Shown: piece by piece, positions 58,348-64,000 of the stretch
Layout: every line of letters starts with the position of its first letter
Position numbering within the stretch: the stretch's first letter is position 1
Position numbers and translations under genes: made by a program
The notes under the pieces: model-generated
What the model was told of the DNA's origin: nothing
Databases searched by the model: none
The model's input: the letters and a program-made list of their open reading frames with translations, nothing else
DNA from: Bacillus vallismortis
GTDB lineage: Bacteria; Bacillota; Bacilli; Bacillales; Bacillaceae
Length of the DNA stretch: 64,000 nucleotides
Reading direction: 5' to 3'
NCBI RefSeq assembly: GCF_040784915.1
Contig: NZ_CP160797.1
Coordinates: 1,912,137-1,976,136, forward strand

Positions 58348-58374
58348 GCTGTCCGTCTCAGCATGCCGGACAGC
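58348..58374. terminator. Hairpin after the 77-aa gene, weak terminator candidate
   Basis: The arms GCTGTCCG (58348-58355) and CGGACAGC (58367-58374) enclose an 11-nt loop, starting 4 nt after the stop codon. No T-run follows on the + strand, so the role as a terminator is inferred from the position. Confidence 0.45.
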
Positions 58375-58622
58375 TGCTAAAAAATCTCCTTACACCTCTA
58401 TACATGTATTTGCCAAGTGAGGTTGTTCCTACCTTTTTTGTCTTTCCTCTCAATCTTTTTTCACTCATATTTGAAACGAACCACTATTAACCGTGACAAT
58501 CAATTGATTTTTTGAAACCGGGAACTTTTTCACTGCTGATATAGTGTATACAATGGTAAGATAAAACCTATTGGCTAAACCTCATATAATGAACCGCGCC
58601 ATTCTTATGAAAGGAGTTAAAC
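58375..58622 (+). promoter_or_regulatory. Upstream region of ymaC with candidate promoter elements
   Basis: A TATACAAT box lies at 58547-58554 and a TATAAT at 58585-58590, but neither has a good -35 at 16-18 nt. TGAAAC at 58513-58518 and GGGAAC at 58520-58525 recall -35 elements used by ECF sigma factors, yet no matching CGTC or CGTA -10 follows at the right distance. AAAGGAG at 58610-58616 is the ymaC ribosome binding site. Nothing else was seen. Confidence 0.35.
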
Positions 58623-59330
58623 ATGAGAAGATTTTTACTAAATGTCATATTAGTCTTAGCCATTGTCTTATTTCTGAGATATGTTCATTACTCATTAGAA
58701 CCTGAACCATCTAATCAGCCAGATACATATTCAAATTTCAGCAGCTTGGCAGAAAATGAGAGCCCGGCCGATTATGATATTTCTTATAATGAAAAAAAAG
58801 GAAGCAAAGTCTTAATTATGTCTCCGCATGGCGGAAGAATTGAAGGCGGAGTAAGCGAGCTTGTGCGGTATTTCAATAATGAATACTCTACATACCTGTT
58901 TGAAGGCTTAAAGTCACACGATAATCAAACATTGCATATTACAAGCACCAACTTTGATGAGCCATTGGCTGGAAAGAAAATCAAGGAGCATCAATATGTT
59001 GTGGCTTTTCACGGATATAAAGGGGAAAGTAAGAATACACTTGTTGGAGGCACAGACCGAAAGCGTGCGAAAATGATCGTAAGGGCCCTTGAGAGAAGGG
59101 GGTTTTCAGCTGAGTTAGCGTCATCTAAAAGCGGCCTTGCTGGATTGAATGCCGAAAACATTAACAACAAAGGGGAAACGGGGCTGAGTATCCAGCTGGA
59201 AATCAGCCGCGAGCAGAGAGAAGCATTTTTCGATGATTTTTATTATAAAAATAGGAAATACACAAAGAACAGTGAATTTTATGATTATGTCCGTGCAATC
59301 AACAGTGTCCTTGAACAAGAGTATTCATAA
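58623..59330 (+). CDS. ymaC: YmaC, putative membrane-anchored poly-gamma-glutamate hydrolase
   Basis: This is a 235-residue protein with an N-terminal hydrophobic segment (residues 4-19, after RR) that can act as a membrane anchor or signal peptide. The rest matches the zinc-dependent poly-gamma-glutamate hydrolase family of phage origin (related to YjqB, YndL and YoqZ). The visible features are the metal motif SPHGGRIEGG with His69 and Glu74, FHGYKG with His130, and the probable catalytic LEIS with Glu193. Older databases call ymaC a phage-related replication protein; the motifs argue against that. The expected role is cutting gamma-PGA outside the membrane. ATG 58623 has AAAGGAG at 58610-58616. 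ymaD follows after 74 nt on the same strand, and no terminator was seen in between. Confidence 0.75.
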   Translation: MRRFLLNVILVLAIVLFLRYVHYSLEPEPSNQPDTYSNFSSLAENESPADYDISYNEKKGSKVLIMSPHGGRIEGGVSELVRYFNNEYSTYLFEGLKSHDNQTLHITSTNFDEPLAGKKIKEHQYVVAFHGYKGESKNTLVGGTDRKRAKMIVRALERRGFSAELASSKSGLAGLNAENINNKGETGLSIQLEISREQREAFFDDFYYKNRKYTKNSEFYDYVRAINSVLEQEYS

Positions 59331-59404
59331 CAAGCAGACAAGAAGACAAAATAAGAGAAGATCAGTAGACTGAAATAGGATCATTAAAGGAGGCAAAACA
59401 GACG

Positions 59405-59857
59405 ATGGCAGATCATCATTTTTATTTAAAAGCGAACTGGCCGGGTAAACGCAACGACGTTGGTACGATCGAAAGCGGAAACCTCATCACATCTATTTCC
59501 ATTCCTAAAGAAATGGATGGACCGGGAGAGGGGACCAACCCGGATGAAATGCTTCTCGGGGCGGCAGCAACCTGTTACATTATTACACTTGCTGCGATGA
59601 TGGAAAGAAGCGGGCTGGAAAAAGAAGACCTGCAGATGGAGTCAGAAGGTATTGTCGACGTCACCAAAGGAGTCTTTACATACAAAAAGATCATTCACCG
59701 CCCCTCCGTCGTGCTCAAACAGGATGCTTCACAAGAGGATGTCGCATTGGCGCACAAGCTTTGTGAAAAGGCGGAGTCGTCTTGCATGATTTCACGCGCC
59801 ATTCAAGGAAATGTCGAGGTGCAGCTTGAAGTCTCTGTAAAACCGGGTGGTGAATAA
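59405..59857 (+). CDS. ymaD: YmaD, OsmC/Ohr-family peroxiredoxin-like protein
   Basis: This is a 150-residue cytoplasmic protein with the OsmC-fold layout: Cys57 in GAAATCYIITLAAM and Cys127 in AESSCMISRAIQGN. In this family the two cysteines reduce organic hydroperoxides. Length and motif spacing are normal for the SACOL1771/OsmC type. AAAGGAGG at 59386-59393 stands 11 nt before the ATG, which is somewhat far, but no other in-frame start is nearby. It shares a two-way terminator with the convergent ebrB. The substrate is not known from the sequence. Confidence 0.85.
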   Translation: MADHHFYLKANWPGKRNDVGTIESGNLITSISIPKEMDGPGEGTNPDEMLLGAAATCYIITLAAMMERSGLEKEDLQMESEGIVDVTKGVFTYKKIIHRPSVVLKQDASQEDVALAHKLCEKAESSCMISRAIQGNVEVQLEVSVKPGGE

Positions 59858-59896
59858 AAAAACAGACGGTCACTCACAGACCGTCTGTTTTTTTTC
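59856..59896. terminator. Two-way terminator between ymaD and ebrB
   Basis: A 12-bp stem (AAACAGACGGTC 59860-59871, GACCGTCTGTTT 59879-59890) has a 7-nt loop, with T-runs on both strands. It starts at the ymaD stop codon and overlaps the last codons of ebrB (stop at 59870), so ebrB's coding end is part of its own terminator. Confidence 0.92.
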
Positions 59897-60223
59897 TTCA
59901 GCAGGGGCTTTCGATTGATTTAAAACGACGACGCCTGCAATGACAAGCGTGAGCCCGAATACTCCCTTTAAACTGATGGTTTCGCCAAAAAGCAAAAATC
60001 CGACAATGGCTGTAAGCGCCGTTCCAACACCCGACCATGTCGCATACGCGCTTGATAAGTCTAATGTTTTTAAAGAAAAGCTTAGAAAGGCAAAAGCAGA
60101 AAGAAATCCGCCAATGACTCCGATAATGGGCCACGCTTGTGTAAATCCTTCTGAAAGCTTCAGCATCGTGCTCCCGAAAACCTCAGATACAATGGCAAGA
60201 GCCAAATAAAGAAATCCATTCAT
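59870..60223 (-). CDS. ebrB: EbrB, small multidrug resistance (SMR) efflux pump subunit
   Basis: This is a 117-residue membrane protein with four hydrophobic helices and the SMR signature. The essential proton/substrate-binding Glu is Glu14 (IVSEVFGST), and the YATWSGVGT loop of helix 3 is present. The tail KSKAPAEEKKQTVCE type extension is longer than that of EbrA. EbrA and EbrB are known to work together in exporting cationic dyes such as ethidium. Three ATGs in a row (60229, 60226, 60223) follow AAGGGAG; 60223 matches the length known for EbrB, while 60226 has the best spacing. The gene starts just after the ebrA stop (60240), in one transcript. Confidence 0.93.
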   Translation of the reverse strand: MNGFLYLALAIVSEVFGSTMLKLSEGFTQAWPIIGVIGGFLSAFAFLSFSLKTLDLSSAYATWSGVGTALTAIVGFLLFGETISLKGVFGLTLVIAGVVVLNQSKAPAEEKKQTVCE

Positions 60224-60239
60224 CATCATCAACACTCCC

Positions 60240-60557
60240 TTACTGCCAGTTAAGCAACACAACTCCTGAAATTAATAAAAGGATTCCGATAAGTCCTTTC
60301 ACGTTCAGTTCTTCCTGGAACCATTTCACTCCGATCACTGCCGTCAGCACCGTGCCCACACCGCTCCAAGTTGCATACGAGAGGCTGAGGGGGATATGGT
60401 TTAAGGTGAGTGACAGCATGTAAAGGGCGATGAAATAGCCAATCACGACCAAGGCGCTGGGCTTCCACTTTTTGAAGCCGTCAGACACTTTCAGCATGGC
60501 CGCTCCAATTGATTCCGAGCATATGGCAATCGTGAGGAATATGTATCCTATTAACAT
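60240..60557 (-). CDS. ebrA: EbrA, small multidrug resistance (SMR) efflux pump subunit
   Basis: This is a 105-residue, four-helix SMR protein, first gene of the ebrAB transcript. The conserved membrane Glu is Glu15 (AICSESIGAAML), and YATWSGVGTVL marks helix 3. It pairs with EbrB to form an antiparallel or hetero-oligomeric pump that exchanges lipophilic cations for protons (family knowledge). The ribosome binding site GTGAGGAG precedes the ATG at 60557. The two paralogues share the same core and probably arose by duplication. Confidence 0.93.
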   Translation of the reverse strand: MLIGYIFLTIAICSESIGAAMLKVSDGFKKWKPSALVVIGYFIALYMLSLTLNHIPLSLSYATWSGVGTVLTAVIGVKWFQEELNVKGLIGILLLISGVVLLNWQ

Positions 60558-60614
60558 CGTAAATGCTCCTCACTTCAAATGTGTCTTGAGATCATAAAAT
60601 CGTCAGCTAGAAAA

Positions 60615-60643
60615 ATAGTAGTGTATGCCTAACAATGAGTCAA
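60615..60643 (-). promoter_or_regulatory. Sigma-A type promoter of ebrA-ebrB
   Basis: On the - strand TTGACT (60643-60638) and TACTAT (60620-60615) are spaced by exactly 17 nt. The transcript would start near 60608, giving a leader of about 50 nt. The leader is too short and simple to contain a recognisable riboswitch. Confidence 0.8.
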
Positions 60644-60659
60644 GAGATTCGTTTCCGGT

Positions 60660-60690
60660 CCCATAAAAAAGACCCCTTTTTAAGAGGTCT
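60660..60690 (-). terminator. Rho-independent terminator of ymaG
   Basis: On the - strand AGACCTCTT pairs with AAGGGGTCT (one G-U pair) around a short A-rich loop and is followed by TTTTTTATG. It lies 8 nt after the ymaG stop. Confidence 0.85.
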
Positions 60691-60697
60691 GTTGTGC

Positions 60698-60946
60698 TTA
60701 ATAGTAATAAGGATATGGAGGATAGTAGGGATATCCGCCATACAAATAAGGATTAAATAAAGCACTTCCTATAAGCCCGCCTGCAAGGCCTCCGATAAAC
60801 GGCCCTCCAAAAAAACCAAATGGCCGGCCAAAACCAAATCCATAGCCAAATCCAGGTCTTCCAAACCCAAATGGTCTTCCGAATCCGTAAGGCCTTCCAA
60901 TGATCCTTGTATCTGCAGCAGTGAAATAATGATCTACCTCATTCAT
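60698..60946 (-). CDS. ymaG: YmaG, Gly/Phe/Tyr-rich probable spore coat protein
   Basis: This is an 82-residue low-complexity protein. Residues about 18-45 are built from repeats of GRP(Y/F)GFG, followed by a GGPFIGGLAGGLIGS stretch, and the C-terminus is a run of Tyr and Pro (YGGYPYYPPYPYYY). I know YmaG as an inner spore coat protein, and the composition fits a Tyr-rich cross-linked coat component. Repeat number is likely to vary between strains. ACAGGAGGAAAG precedes the ATG at 60946. Upstream on the - strand CATCATCTA (ending near 60974) is one base away from the sigma-K -10 pattern CATAnnnTA, but a clear -35 was not found. It is a single gene with its own terminator. Confidence 0.85.
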   Translation of the reverse strand: MNEVDHYFTAADTRIIGRPYGFGRPFGFGRPGFGYGFGFGRPFGFFGGPFIGGLAGGLIGSALFNPYLYGGYPYYPPYPYYY

Positions 60947-61035
60947 GTTTTCTTTCCTCCTGTCATAAAGTGTAGATGATGCAGTGTATTCAGCCTACCC
61001 GGATTTGATTGGGCGTTTGATGAAAAAGAAGGGGT

Positions 61036-61449
61036 GTGAACTCATTGGGCCTGTATCCATCTGACTGGTCAAAAGCGCCGCCTCACGTACATGCTTATCT
61101 TGCCAAGACGACCATAGAACAGGGACATTATCATCTCATTGAAGGGTTTACTCAGCCGGCAAACGGATCGAATACGGATCAGCATACACACTACTTTTCA
61201 GGGATTACGTCTTTTGAAAACGGACATTTTCACCGGTATTACGGAATCTCGGGCCCTGCGATTCCCCGGACAGACGGCACCCATTACCACGAAATCGAAG
61301 AAACGACGTATCTGGCCTATAATGAGCCGATTGAGATCAGGTACGGAGGCGTTGTGTATGACCCGAATGATGACGGAAGAAAAACGCATCGGCATGCCCT
61401 GAAAGGGAAGACGAGAGAAATCGTCGGCAATGAGCCGCTCGGCTGGTAG
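61036..61449 (+). CDS. ymaF: YmaF, histidine-rich protein with repeated H-x-H motifs
   Basis: This is a 137-residue soluble protein of unknown function, in its own small family. H-x-H pairs recur along the chain: HVHAY, GHYHL, HTHYFSG, GHFHRYYG, THYHEIEE and THRHAL. Several are followed by an aromatic and a glycine, so the protein looks like a short repeat unit of about 25-30 residues. Metal binding is an inference from these pairs. Start: GTG 61036 gives the 137-residue length known for B. subtilis YmaF, but AAGGGGTG lies right against it. A TTG at 61045 (134 residues) is better spaced and may be the real start. It is divergent from ymaG and has no visible terminator before miaA. Confidence 0.8.
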   Translation: MNSLGLYPSDWSKAPPHVHAYLAKTTIEQGHYHLIEGFTQPANGSNTDQHTHYFSGITSFENGHFHRYYGISGPAIPRTDGTHYHEIEETTYLAYNEPIEIRYGGVVYDPNDDGRKTHRHALKGKTREIVGNEPLGW

Positions 61450-61507
61450 AAGGATGTTTACCGATGCAAAAAAAGGGCAAAATGGATAGGTGGTTGTACA
61501 TGATGAA

Positions 61508-61516
61508 TGCTATAAT
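61508..61516 (+). promoter_or_regulatory. Extended -10 promoter of miaA
   Basis: TGCTATAAT at 61508-61516 is a perfect extended -10 element (TGnTATAAT). No TTGACA-like -35 lies at 16-18 nt, as is common for this promoter type. Transcription should begin near 61523, about 25 nt before the miaA start. Confidence 0.7.
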
Positions 61517-61548
61517 GGGGGGAGATTTATAAAAGAGAGTGATACATA

Positions 61549-62493
61549 TTGAATAATACGAAGCAGCCCGTTGTCATTTTAGTAGGACCGACGGCAGTGG
61601 GGAAAACAAATTTAAGTATTCAGCTGGCTAAATCCTTGAACGCGGAAATTATCAGCGGAGATTCGATGCAGGTTTATAAAGGGATGGATATTGGAACAGC
61701 TAAAATCACCGAACAGGAGATGGAGGGAGTGCCCCATCATCTGATTGACATTTTAGATCCCCGAGATTCCTTCTCCACCGCAGATTATCAAAACTTAGTG
61801 AGAAACAAAATCAGCGAGATTGCCAAAAGAGGAAAGCTTCCGATGATTGTCGGCGGTACAGGGCTTTACATACAATCTGTGCTTTACGATTATACATTTA
61901 CGGAAGAGGCGAACGATCCTGCGTTTCGGCAGAGCCTGCAAATGGCTGCTGAGCGGGAAGGCACTGACTTTCTTCATGCAAAACTCGCTGCGGCAGATCC
62001 AGAGGCAGCTGCTGCGATTCATCCGAATAACACAAGAAGAGTCATTCGCGCGCTGGAAATTTTACATACGTCTGGAAAAACGATGTCTCAGCATTTGAAG
62101 GAGCAAAAACGAGAACTCCTGTACAATGCAGTGTTAATCGGGCTGACAATGGATAGAGACACGCTTTACGCTAGAATTAATCAGCGTGTCGATATGATGA
62201 TGGAGGCAGGTCTTCTTTCGGAAGTGAAACGCCTCTACGACAGGAATGTGAGGGACTGTCAATCGATTCAAGCGATAGGTTATAAGGAGCTATTTGCACA
62301 TTTTGACGATTTTGTGACGCTTTCTGATGCCGTCGATCAATTGAAGCAGAACTCAAGGCGGTATGCGAAACGCCAGCTGACATGGTTTCGCAACAAAATG
62401 CAGGTGACCTGGTTCGATATGACACCACCCGTTGATATGGAGCTGAAAAAAAAGGAAATTTTCACACATATAGCAGGAAAACTCGAACTTTAA
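61549..62493 (+). CDS. miaA: MiaA, tRNA dimethylallyltransferase
   Basis: This 314-residue enzyme transfers a dimethylallyl group from DMAPP to N6 of A37 in tRNAs that read codons starting with U. The P-loop GPTAVGKT is at 13-20, followed by the family motifs [16 protein letters not shown], the DPRDSFS region, GGTGLYIQS and the [12 protein letters not shown] region, up to the C-terminal [16 protein letters not shown]. The start codon is TTG 61549 after AGAGAGTGA, which gives the usual length. It lies 39 nt before hfq, the classic miaA-hfq pairing, and is likely transcribed together with it from the extended -10 promoter. Confidence 0.98.
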   Translation: MNNTKQPVVILVGPTAVGKTNLSIQLAKSLNAEIISGDSMQVYKGMDIGTAKITEQEMEGVPHHLIDILDPRDSFSTADYQNLVRNKISEIAKRGKLPMIVGGTGLYIQSVLYDYTFTEEANDPAFRQSLQMAAEREGTDFLHAKLAAADPEAAAAIHPNNTRRVIRALEILHTSGKTMSQHLKEQKRELLYNAVLIGLTMDRDTLYARINQRVDMMMEAGLLSEVKRLYDRNVRDCQSIQAIGYKELFAHFDDFVTLSDAVDQLKQNSRRYAKRQLTWFRNKMQVTWFDMTPPVDMELKKKEIFTHIAGKLEL

Positions 62494-62532
62494 TCGAAAC
62501 TGTATGATATAGAGAATCAAGGAGGACGAAAC

Positions 62533-62754
62533 ATGAAACCGATTAATATTCAGGATCAGTTTTTGAATCAAATCCGGAAAGAAAATACGTATGTCACTGT
62601 TTTTTTGCTGAATGGCTTTCAGTTGCGGGGCCAGGTGAAAGGCTTTGATAACTTTACCGTATTGCTGGAATCGGAAGGGAAGCAGCAGCTTATATATAAA
62701 CATGCGATCTCAACGTTTGCGCCTCAAAAAAACGTCCAGCTTGAACTCGAATAG
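62533..62754 (+). CDS. hfq: Hfq, RNA chaperone
   Basis: This 73-residue Sm-fold protein forms a hexameric ring that binds A-rich and U-rich RNA. The Sm1 region contains [19 protein letters not shown], and the Sm2 signature reads YKHAIST. It lacks the long tail of enterobacterial Hfq, as is normal for Bacillus. AAGGAGG stands before the ATG. A TATGAT at 62503-62508 could give a second, hfq-specific promoter, but no good -35 is seen. Two terminators follow. Confidence 0.98.
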   Translation: MKPINIQDQFLNQIRKENTYVTVFLLNGFQLRGQVKGFDNFTVLLESEGKQQLIYKHAISTFAPQKNVQLELE

Positions 62755-62783
62755 ATCAAGAATACCATGTTAAGGCATGGGGA

Positions 62784-62815
62784 GGCTGTCGGGGGAATTC
62801 CGGCAGCCATTTTTT
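62784..62815 (+). terminator. First terminator after hfq
   Basis: GGCTGTCGG (62784-62792) pairs with CCGGCAGCC (62800-62808), with one G-U pair, followed by ATTTTTT. It lies about 30 nt after the hfq stop. Confidence 0.88.
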
Positions 62816-62854
62816 AAAATTGATCCACTTTCGTTCCAAGCTTTTTTGTAAGCT

Positions 62855-62881
62855 GACCATGCCAAGGCACGGTCTTTTTTT
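62855..62881 (+). terminator. Second terminator after hfq
   Basis: GACCATGCC (62855-62863) pairs with GGCACGGTC (62866-62874), with one mismatch, followed by a run of T. It is a backup terminator about 70 nt after the first and just upstream of ymzC. Confidence 0.75.
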
Positions 62882-62948
62882 ATGAGATCAACATATGTGA
62901 GATAAAATGGTATATGATGTATAAAAATGATCCGGGAGTGACGCGACC

Positions 62949-63224
62949 TTGTTTGAAAGTGAAGCAGAACTTAGACGAATCAGGATTGCGCTTGTGTGGA
63001 TAGCCGTATTTTTGCTGTTCGGGGCGTGCGGGAATCAAGACACCATCATTGAAACAGACAGCGGCAATTCAGGCTATGAAACGCCTCAGCCAACCTCGTT
63101 TCCTCTTGAACATAATCATTTTGGCGTTGTGGAGGACGGCTATATCAAAATTTATGAGTATAATGAGTCCCGCAATGAGGTAAAGCTGAAAAAAGAATAT
63201 TCGGATGATGATGAGCTTGAATAA
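62949..63224 (+). CDS. ymzC: YmzC, small putative lipoprotein of unknown function
   Basis: This 91-residue protein is named from its position and from a sequence I recognise in B. subtilis. Arg9, Arg10 and Arg12 are followed by a hydrophobic stretch (13-26) ending in LLFGAC, so Cys27 could be a lipidated cysteine, although Phe at -3 is unusual. The rest is acidic and polar (ending YSDDDELE) and would lie outside the membrane. The start is TTG 62949 with GGGAGTG upstream. It follows the hfq terminators, so it needs its own promoter. AT-rich boxes near 62900-62925 are possible, but none is convincing. Confidence 0.75.
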   Translation: MFESEAELRRIRIALVWIAVFLLFGACGNQDTIIETDSGNSGYETPQPTSFPLEHNHFGVVEDGYIKIYEYNESRNEVKLKKEYSDDDELE

Positions 63225-63305
63225 AATTCACAAGCATCCGAATTTACAAAGCGGATGCTACCCGCTAAACTAAATACAGACACAGATCAAACAGAGGGTG
63301 AAAAC

Positions 63306-63536
63306 ATGAAGCATAAAGTGATCGTGAATCATTGGGAAGAAATTTGCGAAGATGATTCTTGCTATGAGTACGGAACAAGCATCATTGTGAACGGAAAAGA
63401 ATTAATCAGAGAAGCGTCAATTATCAGCGCCTTGAAGGCGGTTTTAGAAGAGATCGGTGCGGATGTTGAAATAGAAGAAACAGTAGAGAGCGAAAAATGC
63501 TGTGATAGCTTAAGAAAAAAAAATCTAGACTACTAA
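63306..63536 (+). CDS. ymzA: YmzA, small conserved protein of unknown function
   Basis: This 76-residue acidic protein starts at ATG 63306 after GAGGGTG. An in-frame upstream extension to 63255 has no ribosome binding site. It begins MKHKVIVNHWEEIC and carries five to six polar/acidic segments with Cys pairs (EICEDDSC, EKCCDS), which suggests metal binding or a disulfide, without proof. It lies directly upstream of the nrd operon, but a terminator hairpin and a separate promoter lie in between. The name is given from gene order and recognised sequence. Confidence 0.78.
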   Translation: MKHKVIVNHWEEICEDDSCYEYGTSIIVNGKELIREASIISALKAVLEEIGADVEIEETVESEKCCDSLRKKNLDY

Positions 63537-63585
63537 GCAGTTTTTTTTCATGTTATGATATACATCGGCTTAAAAACGACACCCC

Positions 63586-63625
63586 GAGTAGGACGAGAGA
63601 TCATTCTCGTTCTGCTCTCTTTTTT
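63586..63625 (+). terminator. Strong hairpin with T-run between ymzA and nrdI
   Basis: A 13-bp stem (63586-63598 with 63605-63617, two G-U pairs) with loop GATCAT is followed by TCTTTTTT. It is 50 nt past the ymzA stop. An extended -10-like TGTTATGAT at 63551-63559 stands about 27 nt before the stem, so the hairpin may end either ymzA or a very short separate RNA. Confidence 0.85.
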
Positions 63626-63687
63626 GGGCCCTGATGAGCCTGCCCATTTGCCTGATTTGATCAAAATATGAATTTTTCACGAAAACA

Positions 63688-63703
63688 AATCTATATATTG
63701 TGT
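63688..63703 (+). promoter_or_regulatory. NrdR-type box 1
   Basis: AATCTATATATTGTGT matches 13 of 16 positions of the palindromic NrdR consensus ACACTATATATAGTGT. It lies 33 nt (about three helix turns) upstream of box 2, the usual arrangement for the ribonucleotide reductase repressor. Confidence 0.75.
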
Positions 63704-63705
63704 TT

Positions 63706-63734
63706 TTGTTAGAGGATAGTATACTATATATAGT
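63706..63734 (+). promoter_or_regulatory. Sigma-A type promoter of the nrd operon
   Basis: TTGTTA (63706-63711) and TATAGT (63729-63734) are spaced by 17 nt. The -10 element lies inside NrdR box 2, so bound repressor would block RNA polymerase. The start of transcription is expected near 63741, about 40 nt before nrdI. Confidence 0.7.
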
Positions 63735-63736
63735 GT
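63721..63736 (+). promoter_or_regulatory. NrdR-type box 2
   Basis: ATACTATATATAGTGT matches the NrdR consensus at 15 of 16 positions and is a near-perfect palindrome. It covers the -10 element of the nrd promoter. Confidence 0.85.
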
Positions 63737-63776
63737 TAGTGATGAGAGATTCATATTTTTTGATAGGTCGTGATAA

Positions 63777-64000
<224 letters not shown>

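Noticed and set aside
58071-58364. A 97-codon hydrophobic frame on the - strand opposite the 77-residue gene
   Set aside because: No Shine-Dalgarno sequence precedes its start, while the + strand frame has AAGGAG at the right distance. Kept only as a point to test by strand-specific RNA data.
58513-58554. ECF (sigma-W or sigma-M) promoter for ymaC
   Set aside because: TGAAAC and GGGAAC are present, but no CGTA or CGTC -10 element follows at 16-17 nt, so the match is incomplete.
60558-60614. Riboswitch or attenuator in the ebrA leader
   Set aside because: The leader is only about 50 nt and shows no stable stem or known riboswitch core.

Overview
The window comes from a member of the Bacillus subtilis group. 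The gene order is pksJ-pksL-pksM-pksN-pksR, pksS, ymzB, ymaE, aprX, ymaC, ymaD, ebrB-ebrA, ymaG, ymaF, miaA, hfq, ymzC, ymzA, nrdI, which I recognise from the B. subtilis chromosome. The small proteins (Hfq, MiaA, YmzC, YmzA) read as near-identical to the B. subtilis ones. The megasynthase lengths differ by 4 to about 25 residues from those I remember for strain 168, so a close relative or another subspecies is more likely than 168 itself. This species call rests on memory and not on a search.

Positions 1-53707 are the downstream end of the pksX (bacillaene) trans-acyltransferase PKS/NRPS operon. All genes are on the + strand and almost touch (gaps of 1, 15, -11 and 14 nt). The order of domains is: PksJ (C-terminal part) KR-ACP-KS0; PksL DH-ACP-KS-DH-KR-ACP-KS-ACP-ACP-KS-KR-ACP-KS0; PksM DH-ACP-KS-DH-KR-MT-ACP-KS-KR-ACP-KS-ACP; PksN C-A-PCP-KS-DH-KR-ACP-KS-DH-KR-ACP-KS-DH-KR; PksR MT-ACP-KS0-DH*-ACP-KS-ACP-TE. 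No acyltransferase domain is embedded anywhere, so malonyl units must be loaded in trans. The modules are cut by gene borders at unusual places: KS0|DH twice and KR|MT once. Large blocks are visibly duplicated. A strong two-way terminator closes the operon and faces pksS, a cytochrome P450 on the - strand with its own promoter that finishes the polyene.

Positions 55000-61500 hold small, mostly singly transcribed accessory genes: ymzB, a zinc-ribbon/beta-lactamase-fold protein (ymaE), the intracellular subtilase AprX, an unnamed 77-residue protein, a membrane-anchored putative poly-gamma-glutamate hydrolase (YmaC), an OsmC-family protein (YmaD), the two-subunit SMR multidrug pump EbrA/EbrB, a Gly/Phe/Tyr-rich probable spore coat protein (YmaG) and the histidine-rich YmaF.

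Positions 61500-64000 are core genome: miaA (tRNA modification) and hfq (RNA chaperone) with tandem terminators, the small genes ymzC and ymzA, and the start of the ribonucleotide reductase operon (nrdI, cut by the window end) behind a promoter overlapped by two NrdR-type boxes. No rRNA, tRNA, CRISPR, insertion sequence or prophage was seen. The main biology is a known system. The most interesting observations are its odd catalytic residues, split modules, a shared C-terminal motif and the intragenic duplications.
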